NCBI GenBank assembly: GCA_903933475.1
Contig: CAIZKE010000311.1
Span: forward strand, 1-5,014
DNA length: 5,014 nucleotides
Reading direction: 5' to 3'
From: an uncultured Alphaproteobacteria bacterium
Lineage (GTDB): Bacteria > Pseudomonadota > Alphaproteobacteria > Caulobacterales > Caulobacteraceae
The notes below the pieces were generated by a model. The model was not told the origin of the DNA. It ran no database searches and saw nothing but the letters and a program-made list of their open reading frames with translations. The translations under genes were made by a program, and so were the position numbers. Below are positions 1 to 5,014 of the stretch, piece by piece (within the stretch, counting starts at the first letter, position 1; every line of letters begins with the position of its first letter).

Positions 1-539
1 AGCCCCCGGGCCCCCACGCCGCCGACGCCGACCATCCGGGCGCGGAGGCCCTGAGGCGCGCCACCCACCGCCTGACCCGGGCCGTGACCGAGGCCATCGA
101 GACCTTCCGGTTCAATTCCGGCATTGCCCGCCTCTACGAGTTCCTGAACCTCCTGAGGGAGTACAAGGCCGAGGGCGCGGAGGCCGCCATCCTGGCCGAG
201 CGGGCCGTGGCCCTGTCGACCTTCGCCCGGCTCATCGGCCCCTTTACCCCGCACCTGGCCGAGGAGTGCTGGGCCCGGATCGGCGGCGAAGGCATGGCGG
301 TCTTTGCCCCCTGGCCCGCATTCGACGAGGCCCTCACCCGGGAGGCTGAGCTCACCCTGCCGGTCCAGGTCAACGGCAAGCGGCGCTGGGAAATCCGCGC
401 CCCTGCCGGCGCCGAGCCCGCCGACGTCGAAAAGATGGTGCTTGACGATCCGGAGACGGCCCGGCGTCTTGAGGGCCTGACCATCCGCAAGGTGATCGTG
501 GTGAAGGACCGTATCGTCAACATCGTGGCGGCCCCATGA
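1..539 (+). CDS. leuS: Leucyl-tRNA synthetase, C-terminal part (5' truncated by window edge)
   Basis: Cytoplasmic class I aminoacyl-tRNA synthetase that charges tRNA-Leu with leucine. Only the last 178 codons are present; the first full codon is at base 3 and the open frame runs in from the left edge, so the GTG at 84 is internal and not a start. The visible part begins in the helical anticodon-binding domain (HRLTRAVTEAIETFRFNSGI, followed by ARLYEFLNLL; then FARLIGPFTPHLAEECWARI). It ends in the small C-terminal domain typical of bacterial LeuRS (VQVNGKRRWEI, then LEGLTIRKVIVVKDRIVNIV). The Rossmann catalytic core with HIGH and KMSKS, and the editing domain, lie outside the window. The stop codon overlaps the lptE start as ATGA. 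The order leuS-lptE-holA is conserved in many proteobacteria, which supports the call. I see no sign of damage. Confidence 0.96.
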   Translation, partial: PPGPHAADADHPGAEALRRATHRLTRAVTEAIETFRFNSGIARLYEFLNLLREYKAEGAEAAILAERAVALSTFARLIGPFTPHLAEECWARIGGEGMAVFAPWPAFDEALTREAELTLPVQVNGKRRWEIRAPAGAEPADVEKMVLDDPETARRLEGLTIRKVIVVKDRIVNIVAAP

Positions 540-1042
540 GGGCGGGCGCGGCCCTCGCCGGCCTGGCCGGAGCCCTCTGCCTGGGCCTGTCCGGCTGCGG
601 CTTTACGCCCCTCTACGCCAACCCGGAGCTCGGCCCGGCCCTTGCCGCCGTCGAGGTCACCACCCCCGAAGGCCGGGCGGGCGCCCTCCTGCGCGAGCAG
701 CTGGACGACGCTCTCGGCCACCGGGCCTCCCTGCCACCCGCCTACCGGCTGGATGTGGCCCTTTCCGAGCTCCGCTATCCCCGGGGCGTGCGGGTGGACA
801 ATGTCGCCACGCGGTATGAGTACGTCCTGACCGCCGCCTACACCCTCACGACCACTGGGGGAAGCGAGCCCCTGAAGACTGGCAAGGTCCGGGTGGAGCT
901 GACCTACGACTCGGCCGACCAGCCCTACGCCTCGGTCATCGCCCAGCAGGACGCCCAGGCCCGGGCGGCGCAGGAGGCGGCCCGCAGGATCCAGATCGAG
1001 CTGTCCAGCTTCCTCGCCGGCCAGGGGTCCCGAACGGAGTGA
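536..1042 (+). CDS. lptE: LPS assembly lipoprotein LptE
   Basis: Probable outer-membrane lipoprotein that plugs and supports the LptD barrel, the last step of lipopolysaccharide transport to the cell surface. The 168-residue product starts with a short basic tip and a hydrophobic segment (about residues 5-19), then a lipobox LSGC with the acylated cysteine at position 21. The mature protein opens with CGFTPLY, the usual start of alphaproteobacterial LptE. The body has the expected mixed pattern: a helix rich in LLREQLDDAL near residues 50-60, beta strands (YRLDVALSEL, YEYVLTAAYTLTT), and a C-terminal helix (AAQEAARRIQIELSSFL). The ATG overlaps the leuS stop and the TGA overlaps the holA GTG, indicating translational coupling. 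There is no strong Shine-Dalgarno before the start. Family sequence conservation is low, so the call rests on lipobox, length, overall pattern and the leuS/holA neighbours. Confidence 0.92.
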   Translation: MRAGAALAGLAGALCLGLSGCGFTPLYANPELGPALAAVEVTTPEGRAGALLREQLDDALGHRASLPPAYRLDVALSELRYPRGVRVDNVATRYEYVLTAAYTLTTTGGSEPLKTGKVRVELTYDSADQPYASVIAQQDAQARAAQEAARRIQIELSSFLAGQGSRTE

Positions 1043-2091
1043 TCCTCAGCCGCCGTCCCGACCTGGAGCGCTTCCTGGCCCGGCCGGACGCCGGGATCCG
1101 GGCCGCCGTGATCTACGGGCGGGACCTTGGCGTTGTCCGGGAGCGGGCGGCCCAGCTGGCGAAGCAGGTCACTGAGGACCCCGATGATCCCTTCAATGTC
1201 GCCCTCCTGACCGAGGGTGACCTGGCCGGGGATGACGCCCGCCTGGAGGGTGAGTTGGCCGCCCAGTCCCTGATGGGCGGGCGAAGGCTGGTACGCCTGA
1301 GGCTGGGCGGGGAGCGGGCGGCGAGCGAGAAGCTGGCGGTGGAGGCCCTGGCCCGCCTCCTGGCCGGGGAGCTGAATCCCGAGGCCTTCCTGCTGGTTGA
1401 AGCGGGGGCGCTGGGCCGGGACTCCGCCCTGCGAAAGGCTGCGGAGAAGGCACCGGCCTGTGCCGTCATCCCCTGCTACGAGGACGAGGTCGGCGACGTT
1501 GCCCGGATGACGCGGGAGGCCCTGGCCAAGGATGGGGTGAGCCTCAACGCCGAGGCCCTCGCCCTTTTTGTCGGAAGGCTCCCCCACGAGCGGGGTGTGG
1601 CCCGGCGCGAGATCGAGCGTCTTGCCCTCTTCCTGGGCCCAGGCTCCGGTGTCACCGCGGGCCCCAAGGACCTCGAAGCCTTCCTCGGCGTCGAGCCCGA
1701 GGCCTCCCTGGCCGGTGCCGCCTCAGACGCCTTCGGGGGCAGGCTGGCCGAGACCCAGGCCGGCCTGAGGCGGGCAGCCCAGGAGGGCCTTTCGGGTCCC
1801 GGGGCCGTCCGTGCCCTTGGCATGCACCTTGGAAAGCTTCGGCGTACCCTCACCCTGGCCCGGAACGGGGCCGGTCTTCAGGAGGCGGCCAAGGCCTCCG
1901 GGGTCTTCTGGAAGGACGAACGCGAGTTCCTGCGACAGGCGAGGTCCTGGAGCCTGGAGACCCTCGATGGAGTCCAGGCGGATATCCTGGCTGCAGACCG
2001 GGCCTGCAAGACCGCCCGGGCGCCGGACGCCCTCATCGCCGAGAGACTGGCCCTGCAGATTGCCGCTAGGGCGCGGCGCATGGGGCTTTAG
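1039..2091 (+). CDS. holA: DNA polymerase III subunit delta
   Basis: Clamp-loader subunit that binds and opens the beta sliding clamp and works with DnaX and delta' at the replication fork. The 350-residue product is close to the usual length for the family. Near the N-terminus is YGRDLGVVRERA (residues 26-37), the degenerate P-loop region of delta, which does not bind ATP. SLMGGRRLVRL (from residue 76) matches the conserved 'sLFg.rRlv' motif. Further on come VIPCYEDE and a long helical C-terminal collar domain ending with ACKTARAPDALIAERLALQI (322-341), typical of alphaproteobacterial HolA. The start is GTG at 1039, sharing GTGA with the lptE stop. An AGGGG at 1023-1027 lies 11 bases upstream, which is rather far, so initiation probably depends on coupling to lptE translation. 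It is the last gene of the leuS-lptE-holA unit. Confidence 0.95.
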   Translation: MILSRRPDLERFLARPDAGIRAAVIYGRDLGVVRERAAQLAKQVTEDPDDPFNVALLTEGDLAGDDARLEGELAAQSLMGGRRLVRLRLGGERAASEKLAVEALARLLAGELNPEAFLLVEAGALGRDSALRKAAEKAPACAVIPCYEDEVGDVARMTREALAKDGVSLNAEALALFVGRLPHERGVARREIERLALFLGPGSGVTAGPKDLEAFLGVEPEASLAGAASDAFGGRLAETQAGLRRAAQEGLSGPGAVRALGMHLGKLRRTLTLARNGAGLQEAAKASGVFWKDEREFLRQARSWSLETLDGVQADILAADRACKTARAPDALIAERLALQIAARARRMGL

Positions 2092-2115
2092 CCTGTAACG
2101 TCCGCCCACAGACGA

Positions 2116-2844
2116 TTATCCGGAGATCACAAGCCTGTATCCCGCGTCGTAGGCGTCGAGGTGCCTCAACCTGGCGTAGCGCCGGTCCCATGCGCCCGAA
2201 TCCAGGTCGGAGCGGAGGCGCTCCAGTCCTGCATGTGGACCGGCGAGGGCCCGGAACGAGGAGCTGCCCGAGCGCAGGCGCGGGTCAAAATAGGCCTCGG
2301 GGCGACGCCAGTAGGCGTAGAGAAACCCATCCATACAATCATGGGGGATCTCCAGGGGCTCAACGTGAACTCGGCCCAGGGCCGCCGCGTAGTCGGTGAG
2401 CGCCGGCATCTGCGCGTCATCTAGGGCCGCCAGCTCGGGAAGATAGTCGGTCAGCCAGGGCCGGGCGCGGGGATCAAACGTCAGGATGACGATCCGGCCC
2501 CGGGTGACTCGCCTCAGCTCGCAAAGGCCGGCGGCGGGATCGGGCCAGTGGTGCACCGTCAGAACGGCGAGCGCAGCCTCGAAGGCGCCATCGGCGAAGG
2601 GCAGGCACGCTGCGACCGCCTGGACCGCGGGCGCGGCACCCGCCGGACGTTGACGGATCATCTCCCGGGAGGGCTCGACGGCCACAACCTGCCGGTTTTC
2701 CGGTTCGTAGTTTCCTGTCCCCGCACCCACGTTCAGGAGGCTAGCCGATGGGCCCAGGGCAGCGTCCAGCCGGGCGGCGATCCGGGGGTCTGCCCGTCGC
2801 AGGCCAGCATAGCCGTCGCCGATCCGGTCATAGAGGGCGGGCAT
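2116..2844 (-). CDS. Class I SAM-dependent methyltransferase, unknown substrate
   Basis: A 242-residue protein with the Rossmann-like methyltransferase fold of the Methyltransf_11 (UbiE-like) type. Motif I is LLNVGAGTGNY (residues 36-46), the SAM-binding glycine loop. The acidic residue that normally binds the SAM ribose is E57 in VVAVEPSREMI. The later motifs are LPFADGAFEAAL (81-92), VLTVHHWPD (94-102), and a strand with GRIVILTFDPRARPW. The C-terminal half has many aromatic residues (DGFLYAYWRRPEAYF) and probably forms the substrate cap; nothing in it identifies the substrate. I chose the ATG at 2844, where homology-like sequence begins (MPALYDRIGDGYAGLR); the open frame continues upstream only as a shadow inside parB. 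A weak GGAC lies 8 bases before the ATG. The gene begins 28 bases after the parB stop on the same strand, so it is probably the distal gene of the rsmG-parA-parB unit. It converges on holA. Confidence 0.88.
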   Translation of the reverse strand: MPALYDRIGDGYAGLRRADPRIAARLDAALGPSASLLNVGAGTGNYEPENRQVVAVEPSREMIRQRPAGAAPAVQAVAACLPFADGAFEAALAVLTVHHWPDPAAGLCELRRVTRGRIVILTFDPRARPWLTDYLPELAALDDAQMPALTDYAAALGRVHVEPLEIPHDCMDGFLYAYWRRPEAYFDPRLRSGSSSFRALAGPHAGLERLRSDLDSGAWDRRYARLRHLDAYDAGYRLVISG

Positions 2845-2872
2845 GGTCGCAGGTCCGCGAAGAGGTGGCGGC

Positions 2873-3739
2873 TTACCGGCGCGAGAGCCGGCGGCAGATT
2901 TCGTCGAGCTGCTCGAGGGTCGTGTAACGGATTTGCACCTCGCCGTGTCCGTCCCGGTCGGTGATCTCCACCTGGAGGCCCAGGGCCGCGGAGAGGTCCG
3001 CCTCGAGAGCGGTAGTGTCGGCATCCTTGCCGCCCGTCTTCCGACGCGGCGAGGCTCCAGGGGATCCCGGCTCCTGGAGGCGGCGGACCAGGGCCTCGGT
3101 GTCGCGCACAGACAGGCCCCGTTCAACCACCTGCCGGGCGGTCGCAAGGACGTCGGGAGCCCCGAGCAGGGCACGGGCATGGCCGGCGGTCAGCTCGGAC
3201 TCTGCCAGCATGAGCTGGACCTCGGCCGGCAGGGCGAGCAGGCGTACGGCGTTGGCCACGTGCGGACGGCTCTTGCCCATGGCCCCGGCCACCTCGGCCT
3301 GGGTGCGGCCATACTGCTCGATCAACCTCTGGTAGCCCGCAGCCTCCTCGATCGGGCTCAGGGATTCGCGCTGGACGTTCTCGGCGATGGCCGCCTCGAG
3401 CTGGGCGAGGTCCGTCATCGGACGGATCAGGGCGGGAATGGCGTGGAGCCCGGCCCTCTGGGAGGCCAGCCAGCGGCGTTCGCCGGCGATCAGTTCGTAG
3501 TGATCCTGTTTGAAGGGGTGGGGCCGCACGAGGATCGGCTGGAGCACGCCGCTGTCCCGGATGGACTGCGCCAGACCTTCCAACTCTTCCTCAGCGAACC
3601 GGGCGCGGGGCTGGCCCTCGAACCGGTGGATCCGGTCGATGGGGATTTCGCTGACGCTGCCGGCCGGCGGCGGTGGCGGCGGTGCCGCCTCTCCGAGGAG
3701 GGCTGAGAGGCCCCTTCCAAGTCCGCGTTTCTCCGCCAT
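2873..3739 (-). CDS. parB: Chromosome partitioning protein ParB
   Basis: CTP-dependent DNA clamp that loads at parS sites near the origin, spreads along DNA and stimulates ParA ATPase to drive origin segregation. At 288 residues it has normal ParB length. Order of parts: the N-terminal ParA-contact peptide GLGRGLSALLG (6-16); a proline-rich linker with six consecutive prolines (20-25); the CTP-binding domain with QPRARF (43-48), GVLQPILVRP (64-73), GERRWLASQRAG (86-97) and ENVQRESLSPIEEA (120-133); the parS-binding helix-turn-helix RTQAEVAGAMGKSRPHVANA (145-164); ELTAGHARALL (182-192); GLSVRDTEALVRRL; and a C-terminal dimerisation domain ending TLEQLDEICRRLSRR. A strong Shine-Dalgarno fixes the ATG. 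It lies 10 bases after parA. Oddities: leucine at residue 91 where GERRxR normally has arginine, and RESLSP rather than the usual RxDLNP. Confidence 0.97.
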   Translation of the reverse strand: MAEKRGLGRGLSALLGEAAPPPPPPAGSVSEIPIDRIHRFEGQPRARFAEEELEGLAQSIRDSGVLQPILVRPHPFKQDHYELIAGERRWLASQRAGLHAIPALIRPMTDLAQLEAAIAENVQRESLSPIEEAAGYQRLIEQYGRTQAEVAGAMGKSRPHVANAVRLLALPAEVQLMLAESELTAGHARALLGAPDVLATARQVVERGLSVRDTEALVRRLQEPGSPGASPRRKTGGKDADTTALEADLSAALGLQVEITDRDGHGEVQIRYTTLEQLDEICRRLSRR

Positions 3740-3744
3740 CGGGG

Positions 3745-3751
3745 CCTCCTC
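3745..3751 (-). promoter_or_regulatory. parB ribosome binding site overlapping the parA stop
   Basis: On the minus strand GAGGAGG is followed by 5 bases and then the parB ATG (3739-3737). Its first two bases are the last two of the parA TGA stop codon. This is the strongest Shine-Dalgarno match I found in the window. It fixes the parB start and suggests that ribosomes finishing parA can re-initiate on parB, keeping the two proteins in proportion. Confidence 0.8.
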
Positions 3752-4604
3752 AGGCGGCCTCGCGCCGGGCGCGTTCGCGCTGGACGACCTCGCGCGCCAG
3801 CCTCAGATAGGCCTGGCTGCCAGCGCAGTTGATGTCATAGACCAGAACCGGCTTTCCGAAGGAGGGTGCCTCGGAGACCCGGACGTTCCGGGGGATGACC
3901 GTCTTGTAGACGGTCTCGCCGAAATGACTCCTCACATCGCCGGCCACCTGTTCTGACAGGCGGTTGCGGCGGTCGAACATGGTCAGCACCACCCCCTGGA
4001 TTTCGAGCCGGGGGTTCAGGCTACCGCGCACCAGATCCACCGTGCGCATCAGTTGGCTCAGGCCCTCCAGGGCGAAGAACTCGCACTGCATGGGCACGAG
4101 CACAGCATCGGCTGCCGCCATGGCGTTGACGGTGAGCAGGTTGAGCGAGGGCGGGCAGTCAATCAGGACATAGGTATAGCGCCTCGAAATCCGGACCGCC
4201 TCGAGGGCGTCGCGCAGGCGGAAGGAACGGCGGGCTTCCCGCCCAAGCTCGATCTCCACGCCGGACAGGTCCGGATCGGCGGGCACCAGGTCCAGGCCGG
4301 GCAAGCGAGTAGGGCTGACGGCGTCGAGGAGGGGGGTGGCACTCATCAGCACGTCATAGAGGGTGATGCGGCGCTCGGCGCGCGGCACGCCCAGGCCCGT
4401 CGAAGCATTGCCCTGAGGGTCCGAGTCGATGAGGAGCACACGCTCGCCGACGGCAGCGAGGGCCGTACCCAGGTTGATGGCGGTGGTGGTCTTGCCCACA
4501 CCGCCCTTCTGGTTGGCGACGACGAGGACGCGGAGGGGGCGGACGGCTTCAGCGACGGGGGCCACGACCGGAACTCCGGATACGAAGGATGCGACCTCTA
4601 CCAT
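3750..4604 (-). CDS. parA: Chromosome partitioning ATPase ParA
   Basis: Walker-type ATPase of the MinD/ParA family; its ATP dimer binds nucleoid DNA non-specifically and is released by ParB, moving the parS complex. Counted from the ATG at 4604 (284 residues), the deviant Walker A KGGVGKTT is at 33-40, with signature lysine K34-type spacing seen as K33 and catalytic-site K38. Walker A' LLIDSDPQGN follows at 57-66 and Walker B YVLIDCPPS at 145-153 (D149). Further conserved stretches are ADPDLSGVEIEL, QCEFFALEGL, GVVLTMFDRRNRLSEQV and IPRNVRVSEAPSFGKP. There is no N-terminal HTH domain, so this is the chromosomal (Soj-like) type. The start is uncertain. I give the outermost ATG, but its first ~21 residues are non-conserved and it overlaps rsmG by 56 bases. 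A GTG at 4565 preceded by GGAG gives 271 residues, close to family length, and is at least as likely. Confidence 0.96.
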   Translation of the reverse strand: MVEVASFVSGVPVVAPVAEAVRPLRVLVVANQKGGVGKTTTAINLGTALAAVGERVLLIDSDPQGNASTGLGVPRAERRITLYDVLMSATPLLDAVSPTRLPGLDLVPADPDLSGVEIELGREARRSFRLRDALEAVRISRRYTYVLIDCPPSLNLLTVNAMAAADAVLVPMQCEFFALEGLSQLMRTVDLVRGSLNPRLEIQGVVLTMFDRRNRLSEQVAGDVRSHFGETVYKTVIPRNVRVSEAPSFGKPVLVYDINCAGSQAYLRLAREVVQRERARREAA

Positions 4605-5014
4605 CGCTCAGACTGGGCAGGATATCCACCTCAAAATCCCATGATCTTGTGGCGTCTTCAATTTCAGCCACAACATCTTGACCTTTAAGGAACAATGCCC
4701 CCGCCCCTCTCCGGAAGTAGGGCTGGGCGTAACCAAGCAGTCGCACCAGGGGCGCGCAAGCCCTCGAGGTGACGATATCCACAGACAGGTCAAGCGCCTC
4801 GGCCCTGGCATTGTGGACGGTCGCGGCCAGACCAAGTTCCTGCGTCACCGCCTCGAGGAAGCGGCAGCGTTTGGCCATGCTTTCAACCAGGTGGACGTGA
4901 AAGCCCGGGCGATTCCGGCTGAGTATGGCCAGGACGATACCGGGAAGACCGGCCCCTGTACCCAGGTCCGCCCAGGTCAGGGCCTCGGGCGCAAGGGGGA
5001 GGAGTTGGGCCGAA
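4549..5014 (-). CDS. rsmG: 16S rRNA (guanine527-N7)-methyltransferase RsmG, C-terminal part (5' end beyond window)
   Basis: SAM-dependent enzyme that methylates N7 of G527 in 16S rRNA (formerly GidB). The open frame enters from the right edge; the last 154 residues are visible and the N-terminal helical part is missing. The SAM-binding motif I is DLGTGAGLPGIVLAIL, about 15 residues in. It is followed by VHLVESMAKRCRFLEAVTQE (the acidic ribose-binding residue and the KRxxFL segment usual in RsmG), NARAEAL, then VTSRACAPLVRLLGYAQPYF and GALFLKGQDVVAEIEDA. The end is the typical GRGRILRIR tail plus a few basic residues. The ATG at 4878 is internal. The 3' end overlaps the parA 5' end by 17 or 56 bases, depending on the parA start. 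The order rsmG-parA-parB is a widely conserved origin-proximal arrangement. No frameshift or missing motif was seen in the visible part. Confidence 0.95.
   Translation of the reverse strand, partial: SAQLLPLAPEALTWADLGTGAGLPGIVLAILSRNRPGFHVHLVESMAKRCRFLEAVTQELGLAATVHNARAEALDLSVDIVTSRACAPLVRLLGYAQPYFRRGAGALFLKGQDVVAEIEDATRSWDFEVDILPSLSDGRGRILRIRSSGRGPRR
4574..4577 (-). promoter_or_regulatory. Possible parA ribosome binding site supporting the internal GTG start
   Basis: GGAG on the minus strand lies 8 bases before a GTG at 4565-4563 that is in frame with parA (codon 14 from the ATG at 4604). The upstream ATG has no comparable Shine-Dalgarno at useful spacing. Use of this GTG would cut the rsmG/parA overlap from 56 to 17 bases. 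The match is only 4 bases long, so it remains tentative. Confidence 0.4.

Noticed and set aside
925..1587. Minus-strand open frame (220 codons) across lptE and holA
   Set aside because: Spans the junction of two real genes in antisense; Gly/Gln/Pro-rich with no motif.
2090..2139. Direct repeat AGCCTGTA at 2090-2097 and 2132-2139 around the holA/methyltransferase junction
   Set aside because: Only 8 bases long, second copy inside a coding region, and no mobile element between; probably chance.
2845..3180. N-terminal extension of the methyltransferase frame into parB
   Set aside because: The 112 extra residues are Arg/Pro/Ser-rich shadow sequence of parB; the methyltransferase-like sequence begins at the ATG at 2844.
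2843..3706. Long plus-strand open frame (287 codons) opposite parB
   Set aside because: It lies wholly antisense to a clear parB, has no recognisable motifs, and is the expected by-product of high-GC codon bias.
4053..4688. Plus-strand open frame (211 codons) opposite parA and the rsmG end
   Set aside because: Antisense shadow of two well-supported genes; low-complexity Gly/His/Glu-rich composition with no domain signature.
4775..4783. ATATCCACA, one mismatch from the DnaA box TTATCCACA
   Set aside because: A single near-match inside the rsmG coding sequence with no cluster; roughly one such match per window is expected by chance.

Overview
This GC-rich window (roughly 70% G+C by eye) holds six protein-coding genes packed almost wall to wall, with no RNA gene, insertion sequence, CRISPR array or integrase. 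It looks like core chromosome of an alphaproteobacterium, most likely Caulobacterales-like. The ParA and ParB proteins resemble the Caulobacter pair as I remember it (ANQKGGVGKTTTAINLGTAL in ParA, ELTAGHARA and TLEQLDEICRRLSR in ParB), and the order rsmG-parA-parB facing leuS-lptE-holA is a familiar alphaproteobacterial chromosome layout. The genus is an inference; no database search was possible.

Left half, plus strand: the 3' end of leuS (leucyl-tRNA synthetase, cut by the window edge), lptE (LPS-assembly outer-membrane lipoprotein) and holA (DNA polymerase III delta, the clamp-loader subunit). Consecutive genes are joined by 4-base stop/start overlaps (ATGA, then GTGA), so they almost certainly form one translationally coupled operon.

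Right half, minus strand, read from the right edge: the 3' part of rsmG (16S rRNA G527 N7-methyltransferase, cut by the window edge), parA (chromosome-partition ATPase), parB (parS-binding CTPase clamp) and a 242-residue class I SAM-dependent methyltransferase of unknown substrate. The rsmG and parA frames overlap, parA and parB are 10 bases apart, and the methyltransferase begins 28 bases after parB, so these are probably co-transcribed. The two units converge at a 24-base gap (2092-2115).

ParA and ParB segregate replicated origins through parS sites. The flanking genes are housekeeping: aminoacylation, outer-membrane biogenesis, replication and rRNA modification. I found no convincing new biological system. 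The points most worth a second look are the methyltransferase at the end of the par operon, non-canonical residues in the ParB CTP-binding motifs, and an ambiguous parA start inside rsmG. There is no gene-free stretch longer than 28 bases.
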